From NCBI RefSeq assembly GCF_015477605.1, contig NZ_JADLQX010000011.1:170151-234150 (forward strand): DNA of 64,000 nucleotides, given 5' to 3'. The DNA comes from Nocardia amamiensis. GTDB lineage: Bacteria > Actinomycetota > Actinomycetes > Mycobacteriales > Mycobacteriaceae. Made by a program: the position numbers and the translations under genes. Shown piece after piece: positions 1 to 7,260 of the stretch (the first letter of the stretch is position 1; each line of letters begins with the position of its first letter). Below the pieces are notes generated by a model, which was not told the DNA's origin, ran no database searches, and saw only the letters and a list, made by a program, of their open reading frames with translations.

Positions 1-870
1 TTCCGGCGCGACGCTCGCGAGATCCTGGACAACGCGAGCTCGGCGCCGGAGACCGACGCCGTCATCACGCGCGCCACCCAGGCGCTGCGCGACGCCATCA
101 CCACGGTGACCGCGGCGCGCACCGAAATGAGCGACCACACCAGAAGACTCGATGAGATGGGCCCCCTCACGGTGACCGCGCCATCCGGCGTCGCACAGGG
201 CGGCACCGTACAGCCGGGCACCACCGGGAATTTCGTCCCCGGCAGCACCACACCGGCCACCACACAGCCGATGGACCCGGCCATGGCCGCGCAACTGCAG
301 TTGCAGCAGCAGCTCATCGCCGCGGGGGTGCAGCTGGGCAGCACGGCGATCAACGCGGGCGTCGATATCGGCACGCACATCATCGACAAGATCGCCGAGG
401 TCGGCATGCACACCATCGACACCGTCGCGGCGTCTGCGGACAAGGCGATTCCGGAACTGATCAACCCCGGCTCCACCACGAACTCCGGCACGAACGGCGA
501 CGAGTCGAGGAACTCCTCGAAGCTGTTCGACTTCGGCGGGTCGCCGGACAAGCCGTCCTCCAGCGGCAGCAATTCGGTGACCTCGCCGAACAATTCCGCG
601 CCCACCGCTCGGTCGGACGCCCCGAAGCCGGAGAGCAGGCCCGCGCCGGCCGGAGCGCCACCCTTCTTCGACCCGCCCGCACCCGCGGGCCGTCCGGACA
701 ATCCTGCCCATCCGGGCCCGACCGGCGGCATGGTGCTGCCGCCGGCGCCGCCTCCGGGCGGCAACGACCAGGAACACAAGCCGCGCGACGGCCAGCTCGG
801 CGTGACCATCCCCTCCGCCGTGACGGCGGTGGTGCCGGTGCTGGGCGAATTCGACGATGACGCCCCCTGA
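1..870 (+). CDS. Hypothetical protein, 5' end outside window (type VII-associated style, Pro/Gly/Thr-rich)
   Basis: The reading frame is open from the first base, so the true start lies upstream; the GTG at 106 is internal. The visible 289 residues begin with about 45 residues of charged helix rich in Ala, Thr, Asp and Arg. A low-complexity Pro/Gly/Thr linker follows, then a Gln/Leu-rich helix with a Gly/Ala/Ile stretch (about residues 95-150), then a long disordered Pro/Ser/Asn/Gly tail. No catalytic motif or signal peptide is visible. It overlaps the next gene by 14 nt, so the two are surely co-translated. The build (short helical head, disordered tail, partner with one membrane anchor) resembles accessory proteins found near ESX/type VII loci in Nocardia, perhaps DUF4226-like, but this is inference. 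Confidence 0.7.
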   Translation, partial: FRRDAREILDNASSAPETDAVITRATQALRDAITTVTAARTEMSDHTRRLDEMGPLTVTAPSGVAQGGTVQPGTTGNFVPGSTTPATTQPMDPAMAAQLQLQQQLIAAGVQLGSTAINAGVDIGTHIIDKIAEVGMHTIDTVAASADKAIPELINPGSTTNSGTNGDESRNSSKLFDFGGSPDKPSSSGSNSVTSPNNSAPTARSDAPKPESRPAPAGAPPFFDPPAPAGRPDNPAHPGPTGGMVLPPAPPPGGNDQEHKPRDGQLGVTIPSAVTAVVPVLGEFDDDAP

Positions 871-1849
871 CCGGGAGCATCCCAGTCAGGGCGTAGGCCA
901 GAGCAACCCGTTCGACACGGGTCTGCCGATGCTGCGCATTCCCGCGGCCAAGCCGTCGAAGCGGCGTCGTCCGCACGGCCGCCGCAAGATGATTCGCCGC
1001 CGCGAACCCGAGTTCGCGGCCGCGGAGCCGCCGCGTGCGCCGGACAAGGCGAGCACGCGGCCGCACTTCGGCGAGTGGGAACAATGGCTCGAACCGTCGC
1101 CACCCGCGCAGCAGCCCGAAACGCCGGTCCCGCAGCAGCGCAGCGCGCCCGCCGAGCCGGAACCGCCCACCGCCGAGCAGAGCAACGTCAAGGTTCCCGC
1201 GATCATCAATCGATCCGGCATCCACCCCGGCACTCCTGTGCGCCATCCCCGGCGGCACGGGGATCAGCCGCGCGGCAAACGGTCGCTGACCGTGCTGATC
1301 GTGCTCGGCATCGCGGTCGCCACGGTCTCGGTCTGCCTGGCCATCGTCTACAGTTCCGCTACGCAGACGCGCACCGCGGCGGCGACATCCCCCGCACGTG
1401 CCGCCGGTTCCGCTCAGTCCACCTCGACGTCCACCACCTGGGCCAAGCCGCCGTGGGCGATCGCGACGCCGGGATGCGAGCAACGGCGCACACCCGACGT
1501 CGTCTCCGGAACCGACCCGGGCGGCACCGGGAACGGCCCCGATGCCATCCTCGCCTTCGAATACGCCTATTACGCCGAGCGTTCCGGATACCGAGCCCGT
1601 GCGGTGGTCGCGCCGGACGCGGCGGTCTCACCCGCGGAGCAGATCCAGCGCGGCATCAACCAGGTGCCTGCCGGAACCCGCTATTGCGTGCGGATCACCC
1701 GCGCCGGGGACAGTCCCGCCGGACAGGATCGGTGGGAAGTCCGGCTGACCCAGCAGTTCCCCGGCGAGGAGACGAACACCTTCACACAGTTCATCACCAC
1801 CCGGACCGGCGCCGATCAAACCCTGATCACCGGGATCACGGCAGGCTGA
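857..1849 (+). CDS. Single-pass membrane protein with secreted C-terminal domain (DUF8176-like)
   Basis: This 330-residue protein starts at an ATG inside the end of the preceding gene (14-nt overlap), which indicates translational coupling. Residues 1-140 are cytoplasmic and disordered, rich in Pro, Arg and Glu. One transmembrane helix follows at about 145-167. A Thr/Ser/Ala linker leads into a folded extracytoplasmic domain (about 200-330) with two cysteines (in TPGCEQRR and RYCVRIT) that could form a disulfide. The layout of basic tail, one anchor and small outer domain is common in Nocardia proteins paired with type VII-linked genes. I recall a Nocardia family of this shape annotated DUF8176 but cannot confirm the match. 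Function unknown. Confidence 0.75.
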   Translation: MTPPDREHPSQGVGQSNPFDTGLPMLRIPAAKPSKRRRPHGRRKMIRRREPEFAAAEPPRAPDKASTRPHFGEWEQWLEPSPPAQQPETPVPQQRSAPAEPEPPTAEQSNVKVPAIINRSGIHPGTPVRHPRRHGDQPRGKRSLTVLIVLGIAVATVSVCLAIVYSSATQTRTAAATSPARAAGSAQSTSTSTTWAKPPWAIATPGCEQRRTPDVVSGTDPGGTGNGPDAILAFEYAYYAERSGYRARAVVAPDAAVSPAEQIQRGINQVPAGTRYCVRITRAGDSPAGQDRWEVRLTQQFPGEETNTFTQFITTRTGADQTLITGITAG

Positions 1850-1880
1850 CGCTGCGGCCACGAGCAGCGGCGTGCCGACC

Positions 1881-2069
1881 TCAGCGCGGCGTGAATCCGA
1901 CGACCGGGATCACCCGGTCCGTCTTCTCCTGGTACTCCGCGAAGCCGGGCATGACCTCGACCATGGCGGCATAGAGACGGTCGCGTTCCGGCCCCTCGGT
2001 GATCGGTGTCGCGGTCACCCGCACCGTTTCGGTGCCGATTTCGAGTGTGGCCTCGGGGTTGGCGCGCTG
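1881..2069 (-). pseudogene. Remnant of an F420/deazaflavin-dependent nitroreductase (C-terminal 62 residues)
   Basis: Read on the minus strand, these bases give a typical C-terminus of the deazaflavin-dependent nitroreductase family (Ddn-like): it begins QRANPEATLEIGTETVRV, continues through ERDRLYAAMVEVMPGFAEYQ and ends in VIPVVGFTPR before a TGA at 1883-1881. Upstream of the Gln the frame turns into an unrelated Arg/Cys/Trp string, and there is no start codon or room for the missing roughly 80 N-terminal residues before the response regulator. The break coincides with the promoter side of the two-component system. An intact family member sits at 18414-18809. Confidence 0.75.
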
Positions 2070-2113
2070 ACACCTAACAGCCGCCCAACGGCGACAGGGG
2101 GCACGATGGCGAG

Positions 2114-2770
2114 GTGCGGGTACTTGTGGTGGAAGACGAGAAATTGCTGGCCGACGCGATCGCCGACGGCCTGCGTCGGCACGCGATGGCGGTGGACGTG
2201 GTGTACGACGGCGCGGCGGCGCTGGAGCGCGCGGAGGTCAACGACTACGACGTGGTGGTCCTCGATCGAGACCTGCCCAAGGTCTCCGGTGATTCGGTGT
2301 GCGGCACTCTGGTCGAGTCGGATGGTGCGGCCCGGATCCTGATGCTGACCGCCGCAAGTGCTGTGGCCGAACGGGTGGCGGGCCTGGGACTCGGTGCCGA
2401 CGACTATCTGACCAAGCCGTTCGCATTCGCCGAGCTGGTCGCCCGTATCCAGGCGCTCGGACGACGCGCGCACCGAGCCGCTCCCCCAGTGCTGGAAAGG
2501 TCCGGTATCCGCCTGGACCCGCATCGATTCGTCGTGACCAGAGACAGCGAACCCGTCTCTTTGTCGCGCAAAGAGTTCGCGGTGCTGGCCGAATTGCTGC
2601 GCGCGGACGGTGGCGTGGTATCGGCCGAGCAACTGTTGGAAAAGGCGTGGGACGAGCACATCGACCCGTTCACCGGCGTGGTGCGGTACACGATCATGAA
2701 CGTACGGCGGAAGCTCGGTGAGCCGCCGGTGATCGAGACCGAACCCGGCGTGGGGTACCGGATCCGATGA
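2114..2770 (+). CDS. OmpR-family response regulator
   Basis: This is a 218-residue DNA-binding response regulator. The receiver domain (1-115) has the acidic pocket Glu7-Asp8, the phosphoacceptor Asp51 in VVVLDRDLP, the switch Thr79 and Lys101 in YLTKPF. A winged-helix DNA-binding domain follows (about 125-218), ending in the usual VGYRIR. The GTG at 2114 fits the family start; the ATG at 2106 is out of frame. The stop overlaps the start of the histidine kinase by 4 nt (ATGA), so this is a classic coupled pair. The signal is unknown, and no target gene is obvious beyond the adjacent nitroreductase remnant. Confidence 0.93.
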   Translation: MRVLVVEDEKLLADAIADGLRRHAMAVDVVYDGAAALERAEVNDYDVVVLDRDLPKVSGDSVCGTLVESDGAARILMLTAASAVAERVAGLGLGADDYLTKPFAFAELVARIQALGRRAHRAAPPVLERSGIRLDPHRFVVTRDSEPVSLSRKEFAVLAELLRADGGVVSAEQLLEKAWDEHIDPFTGVVRYTIMNVRRKLGEPPVIETEPGVGYRIR

Positions 2771-3930
2771 GCGGGCGCACCATCCGGCTGCGGCTCACGC
2801 TACTGTACGCGACGGCGTTCTTCGTCGCGGGCGCCGTGCTCATCGCGCTGATGTACTTCTATCTGAACCAGTCGCTGGAGCGACGGCCCGGAGCCGCGGC
2901 GCGCGGAGTAGTGCAGGAGTTTCTGGTCAACCGTGCCGAGCGCACCCATACTCGGGTCTCCCCTGAGCTGTACAAGGCGCTGACCGAGCAGGCCGAGCAG
3001 AATCGGCGGGACACGTTGCGCACCATGCTGATGTGGTCACTGGTGTCCTTGGGCGCGGTGGGGATCGCCGCGGGAGGATTCGGCTGGTTGATGGCCGGAC
3101 GCGCCCTGCACCCGTTGCAACGAATCACCGCGACCGCGCGGCGGGTGGCCGACACCAGCCTGCACGAGCGCATCGCCCTCGACGGCCCGCAGGACGAAAT
3201 CAAGGATCTGGCAGATACTTTCGACGCGATGCTGGAGCGCCTGGACCGCGCGTTCGACGGACAACGCCGGTTCGTCGCCAACGCCTCGCACGAACTGCGC
3301 ACACCGCTGACCATCAACCGGACGCTGATCGAAGTGGCGCTGGACGATCCGGACGTCCCCGAATCCACTCGCAGGCTCGGCTCCACACTGCTCGAGGTCA
3401 ACCACCGCCACGAACGGCTCATCGACGGCCTCCTGGTGCTGGCCACGACCGAACAGCGGCTGACCGAACGCCTCCGCGCCGATCTCGCCGACATCGCCAG
3501 GGACGCGGTCGCGACGCACGCCGGCCGAGCCGGCGTCCGGATCACCGCCGACCTCGAATCCGCCCCCGTGGTCGGCGACCGGCTGCTGCTGGAACGCCTC
3601 GCCCACAATCTGCTCGACAACGCCGTCCGCTACAACGTCCCCGAACACGGCTGGGTCACCGTCCGTTCCCGCGCCGTCGGTGACCATGCCGAACTCGCCG
3701 TGGAGAACAGTGGCCCCTCGGTCCCGGCCTTCGAAGTGGACGGGCTCTTCGAACCGTTCCGGAGGCTGGCCACCTCCGAGCGGCTCGCCGAATCCGGCTC
3801 GCGCGGCGCCGGGCTGGGTTTGTCCATCGTTCGCTCGGTCGCGCAGGCTCATGGTGGGACGGTCCGTGCGGTGGCGCGCCCGGACGGCGGGCTGCAAGTG
3901 ACGGTCAAGCTTCCGCCGGTCCGGGGATAA
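2767..3930 (+). CDS. Sensor histidine kinase
   Basis: This 387-residue membrane kinase partners the response regulator just upstream (4-nt overlap). Transmembrane helices lie at about 10-32 and 88-110, enclosing a sensor loop of only about 55 residues. A HAMP domain follows (110-165), then the dimerisation/phosphoacceptor motif ASHELRTPLT with His175. The ATPase domain has the N box HNLLDNAVRYN (Asn285) and a glycine-rich G box (GAGLGLSIV). All the catalytic boxes can be read. A small sensor loop fits kinases that sense membrane or envelope stress, but the ligand cannot be read from sequence. A hairpin terminator follows the stop. Confidence 0.93.
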   Translation: MSGRTIRLRLTLLYATAFFVAGAVLIALMYFYLNQSLERRPGAAARGVVQEFLVNRAERTHTRVSPELYKALTEQAEQNRRDTLRTMLMWSLVSLGAVGIAAGGFGWLMAGRALHPLQRITATARRVADTSLHERIALDGPQDEIKDLADTFDAMLERLDRAFDGQRRFVANASHELRTPLTINRTLIEVALDDPDVPESTRRLGSTLLEVNHRHERLIDGLLVLATTEQRLTERLRADLADIARDAVATHAGRAGVRITADLESAPVVGDRLLLERLAHNLLDNAVRYNVPEHGWVTVRSRAVGDHAELAVENSGPSVPAFEVDGLFEPFRRLATSERLAESGSRGAGLGLSIVRSVAQAHGGTVRAVARPDGGLQVTVKLPPVRG

Positions 3931-3940
3931 CGCGGGGGAA

Positions 3941-3966
3941 ACGGGCGAGTCCGACACCTCGCCCGT
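3941..3966. terminator. Bidirectional hairpin between convergent genes
   Basis: A perfect 9-bp stem, ACGGGCGAG against CTCGCCCGT with an 8-nt loop, lies between the stop of the histidine kinase and the stop of the hemophore-like gene coming from the other strand. It has no long T tract, which is usual for high-GC actinobacteria. Confidence 0.7.
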
Positions 3967-3973
3967 CCCGTAC

Positions 3974-4354
3974 TCAGTAGTTGTGGCAGGTGTCGAGGAC
4001 GACCCGGATCTTGTCCCGGTGCTCCTGCGCACGCGGCGAATCCCGATGCTCCTCGAACTTGCGCTTGGCGTCCGGATGCGTGTCCAGGAACTCCTTCGCC
4101 CGCTGCTTGCGCTGATCCACCGGCAGGCTGAGGAACTCCTGCAGCTTGGCCTTCCGATCGGGGTGCGCGTCGAGCCGGGCGGCGAACTCGGGGAACTGGG
4201 CGTGCACGGCGGCATCGATCTGCGCGAAGCTGCACGTCGTCTCCAGCAGCGCGCCACCAGGACCTGGCTGTGCGGAGGCGGTCGCCGGAACCAGCAGCGC
4301 ACCCGCGGCGACCAAGCCGCCGAGTGCGACGGTTGCTCGGAGGAATCTCGTCAT
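3974..4354 (-). CDS. Secreted hemophore-related protein (Rv0203/Rv1174c type)
   Basis: This 126-residue exported protein has a clean Sec signal peptide (positive start, hydrophobic core to about residue 27, cleavage after ATASA). The mature part is all-helical and very rich in Lys, Arg, Glu and Asp. It carries one cysteine near each end (Cys41 and Cys123), as expected for a disulfide that closes the helical bundle. This pattern matches the small hemophore-related family of mycolic-acid bacteria; some members such as Rv0203 carry heme outside the cell, while others such as Rv1174c have no proven ligand. Heme binding is therefore family inference. It is convergent with the histidine kinase. Confidence 0.75.
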   Translation of the reverse strand: MTRFLRATVALGGLVAAGALLVPATASAQPGPGGALLETTCSFAQIDAAVHAQFPEFAARLDAHPDRKAKLQEFLSLPVDQRKQRAKEFLDTHPDAKRKFEEHRDSPRAQEHRDKIRVVLDTCHNY

Positions 4355-4437
4355 GTCGGATAACCCTTTCCGTTGGACGTCGGGCCACCGCGACGTGACC
4401 CGGCGCCTAGTCCATCAGGAAGGGTGTTCGGCCAGCG

Positions 4438-5943
4438 CTAGGAAACCGGCACTGGCTCTCGGACCGCCGATCTCGGCGTCGCGCTGAGCGTCTTGCCGAG
4501 GTTCGTGCGCAGGGTGGCGGCCGAATCGAGCAGGTAGTTCTGCCGGACGCGCCACGGCTGACGGTCGCCCTGGCGCGGGAACTCGCCGATCGAGCGCTGG
4601 ATGTAGCCAGAGGCCAGATCCAGCAGCGGACGCTCGTCCAGCTTGCCCCGCGGCTCGGGCACCACGGCGGCATAGCCCTTGCGGTCCATGTGGTCGAGCA
4701 CCTTGCACACCAGCCGGGAAGTGAGATCGGCACGCAACGTCCAGGAGGCATTCGTGTACCCGATGCACACCGCGAAATTGGGCACGCCGGTGATCATTGT
4801 CCCCTGCCAGACGAACTGCTCGGACAAGTCGACCCGCGCGCCGTCGACGCTGGGGCTGATGCCGCCGAAGGCGCGCAGTCGCAGACCCGTGGCGGTGACC
4901 ACGACATCCGCCTCCAGCACTTGGCCGGACTTCAGTCGAATGCCTTCCGGGACAAAGGCATCGATGTGATCGGTGACGACCTCGGCTTTTCCCTTCTTCA
5001 TCGCCTTGAAGAAGTCCGCGTCCGGCACGGCGCACAGGCGCTGATCCCAAGGGTTGTAGCTGGGCGTGAAGTGCTCGGCGACGAGCTTGTCGTCCTTCAG
5101 GATTCGCGTGGTGAGGCCGGTGAGGAACTTCCGCGCGGACTCCGGGCGGCGACGGCAGTACTGATAGAAGCCGATGGTGAACAGGATGTTCTTGGTGCGG
5201 ATCGCCCGATACGCCAGCCGCGCCGGAAGCAGGGCGCGGATCTTGTCGGCGAGCTTGTCGCGGCCTGGTACGGCGCTGATCCAGGTGGGCGTGCGTTGCA
5301 GCATCGTCACCAGTTCGGCCTGTTCGGCCAGCGCGGGAACCAGCGTGACCGCGGTGGCGCCGCTGCCGATCACGACGACGCGCTTGCCGCGGTAGTCGAG
5401 GTCCTCCGGCCAGAACTGCGGGTGCACCACCGTTCCGGAAAAGGCGGAGATGCCCGGGAATTCCGGTGCGTACGGCCGCTCGTAGTCGTAGTACCCGGCG
5501 CAGGAATACAGGAAGCCGCAGGTGAGGGTCCATGTTTCGATGGCGCCCGCCGCGTCGCGGTGCTCTAGCGTCAGCGTCCAGCGCGCGGCCTGACTGTCCC
5601 AGTCGGCAGCGAGCACTTTCGTGCGATAGCGGATGTGCCGGTCGATGCCGTATTCCGTCGCGGTCTCGGTGATGTAGCGGAGGATCGACGGGCCATCGGC
5701 GAGTGACTCGGACTCCAGCCACGGCTTGAACGGATAGCCGAGTGTGAACATGTCGGAGTCCGAGCGAACACCCGGATACCGGAACAGATCCCAGGTGCCG
5801 CCGAGCGTGTCACGCGCCTCCAGAATGGCGTAAGTCTTTGCGCGGCATTCGGTCTGCAGCCGGTAGGCCGCGCCGATACCGGACAGGCCGGCGCCCACGA
5901 TCACGACATCGAGATATTCCGGCGGTGCGGCGGTCTCCGTCAT
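4438..5943 (-). CDS. Flavin-dependent Baeyer-Villiger monooxygenase, EthA/MymA family
   Basis: This 501-residue FAD/NADPH monooxygenase has a first Rossmann motif GAGLSG (17-22), the type I Baeyer-Villiger fingerprint FSGTVVHPQFWP (168-179) and a second nucleotide-binding motif GSGATA (193-198). Length and motifs fit EthA (489 aa) and MymA (495 aa) of M. tuberculosis, and several stretches such as YGIDRHIR recall EthA. The family oxidises ketones or sulfur compounds; EthA activates thioamide prodrugs. I start it at the ATG at 5943 because the FAD domain begins there; longer in-frame starts run into the divergent regulator. The gene faces an AraC-type regulator across 69 bp, the same arrangement as mymA and virS. 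Confidence 0.92.
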   Translation of the reverse strand: MTETAAPPEYLDVVIVGAGLSGIGAAYRLQTECRAKTYAILEARDTLGGTWDLFRYPGVRSDSDMFTLGYPFKPWLESESLADGPSILRYITETATEYGIDRHIRYRTKVLAADWDSQAARWTLTLEHRDAAGAIETWTLTCGFLYSCAGYYDYERPYAPEFPGISAFSGTVVHPQFWPEDLDYRGKRVVVIGSGATAVTLVPALAEQAELVTMLQRTPTWISAVPGRDKLADKIRALLPARLAYRAIRTKNILFTIGFYQYCRRRPESARKFLTGLTTRILKDDKLVAEHFTPSYNPWDQRLCAVPDADFFKAMKKGKAEVVTDHIDAFVPEGIRLKSGQVLEADVVVTATGLRLRAFGGISPSVDGARVDLSEQFVWQGTMITGVPNFAVCIGYTNASWTLRADLTSRLVCKVLDHMDRKGYAAVVPEPRGKLDERPLLDLASGYIQRSIGEFPRQGDRQPWRVRQNYLLDSAATLRTNLGKTLSATPRSAVREPVPVS

Positions 5944-6012
5944 GCCTCCAGTGTGCGAGCCGAACCGACCGCGTTCTTGACTTCCCGCGACAACTATTTG
6001 ATTCTGGACGAC
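5944..6012. promoter_or_regulatory. 69-bp divergent promoter region of the monooxygenase/AraC pair
   Basis: The two divergent start codons are separated by only 69 bp, so both promoters and any regulator site must overlap or extend into the genes. In M. tuberculosis, VirS activates the divergent mymA operon; by analogy this stretch is where the AraC-type protein should bind. I see no clear palindrome, which is normal for AraC sites (direct repeats). Confidence 0.5.
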
Positions 6013-7050
6013 ATGTCCGTGATTCGGTCGGCGGGCTTGCGCGGGTTCCGGGCCACCGTGGCCGAGCTGGGCGGAGACGCCGAGGCGCTGGCCGCGGCGT
6101 GCGGCCTGCCTTCCGCCGCGCTCGACGCCGACGACCTGCTCGTTCCCGACGAGCAGCTGGCCGCGGTGCTGGAGCTGGCCGCGCACCAGCTGCGCTGTCC
6201 CGACCTGGGCCTGCGGATTTCGCATCGCCAAGATCTCGACATGCTCGGTCCGCTGGCGCTCGCCATCCGGAACTCACCGTCGGTGGCCGACGCGCTCGAG
6301 TGCGCGGCGCGGTATCTGTTCCTGCACGCGCGTTCGCTCAGCCTCACGCTGGAACCGGATCCCTATGGCGAGCGCGGCGTGCTCGCGCTGCGGTACGGGG
6401 TGCAACCGGGCCTGCCGACACCCGTCCAGGGCACCGACCTCGGGCTGGCGTTCTTACATCGCACCATCCAGCGCCTGGTGGACGCTCGCTACGGTTTGCG
6501 TTCGGTCGAGCTGCCCTACCGGCCGGAGGCGCCGATCGCGAGTTACGAGGAGTTCTTCGGCGCACCGGTGCGCATCGAGCGGCCGTCCGCGGCGCTGCGG
6601 TTGCCGCGCAGCCTGGCGACCCGCCCGCTCACCGGCGGCGACGAAAACCTGCATCGGCTGGCCATGGCGTTCCTCGCCGAGCAGTCCGGCGGCGCGGACG
6701 CGGCGATCGCGCCCAAGGTGCGCGCGGCCGTACGTCAGCTGCTCGGCACGGCGGCTCCCGAGATCGGGTCTGTCGCACGGCTTCTGACGGTCCATCCGCG
6801 CACGCTGCAACGGCGCCTGGCCGCCGAGCACACCTCGTTCGCCGCGATCGTGGACGAGGTTCGCAGTGATGCGGCGCGGCGGTATCTGACCACGACGGAT
6901 ATGCCGATGAGTCAGATCGCCTCGCTGATCGGGTTGTCGGAACAGGCGACGTTCACGCGATGCGCCCGAAGATGGTGGGGCACAACCCCTACCGCGCTAC
7001 GTCGCGCCGGATCGACTGGAATCACTCATCAGCACAACACTTTCGGGTGA
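6013..7050 (+). CDS. AraC-family regulator, VirS-like
   Basis: This 345-residue regulator has an N-terminal ligand-binding domain of the arabinose-binding type (about 10-190) and a C-terminal double helix-turn-helix (about 240-335) that ends with the family's second recognition helix region (GLSEQATFTRCARRWWG). I prefer the ATG at 6013 (MSVIRSAG) to the one 60 nt upstream because the domain starts here. Length matches VirS (340 aa). It is divergent from the flavin monooxygenase and most likely controls it in response to a small hydrophobic or acid-stress ligand; that role is inferred from virS-mymA. Confidence 0.88.
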   Translation: MSVIRSAGLRGFRATVAELGGDAEALAAACGLPSAALDADDLLVPDEQLAAVLELAAHQLRCPDLGLRISHRQDLDMLGPLALAIRNSPSVADALECAARYLFLHARSLSLTLEPDPYGERGVLALRYGVQPGLPTPVQGTDLGLAFLHRTIQRLVDARYGLRSVELPYRPEAPIASYEEFFGAPVRIERPSAALRLPRSLATRPLTGGDENLHRLAMAFLAEQSGGADAAIAPKVRAAVRQLLGTAAPEIGSVARLLTVHPRTLQRRLAAEHTSFAAIVDEVRSDAARRYLTTTDMPMSQIASLIGLSEQATFTRCARRWWGTTPTALRRAGSTGITHQHNTFG

Positions 7051-7185
7051 CAGGACGACAACGGTCCAGCCTCCGATCCGCCCATTTCGGTAACGGTTGC
7101 CCAGAAAAGCCTCCGAACCATTCCGGCCGCGACGCCCGGTCTCTACCGTCGAATACCGGGTAGTGCGCGCCGGAAGGGGGATCCC

Positions 7186-7260
7186 ATGGGCAAGCGGAAA
7201 GTCGGCACAGCCACCCCCGTGGCGATGGCGGAGCCGAACGTCAGTGAGGCGGCGGCATGA
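7186..7260 (+). CDS. 24-codon small ORF coupled to the helicase
   Basis: An ATG at 7186 follows the purine-rich GGAAGGGGG at a good distance and opens a 24-codon frame that ends in TGA at 7258-7260. The stop overlaps the helicase ATG as ATGA. The peptide begins MGKRKVG and is otherwise Ala/Val/Glu/Pro-rich with no hydrophobic segment. The helicase has no ribosome binding site of its own other than within this frame, so the ORF is either a tiny protein or a leader that sets helicase translation by termination-reinitiation. Existence of the peptide is inference. Confidence 0.5.
   Translation: MGKRKVGTATPVAMAEPNVSEAAA

Noticed and set aside
461..1483. Long minus-strand frames opposite the first two genes, and many similar long frames elsewhere.
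   Set aside because: They are Arg/Gly/Pro-rich shadows produced by high GC content and overlap genes with clear domain structure or normal codon use.
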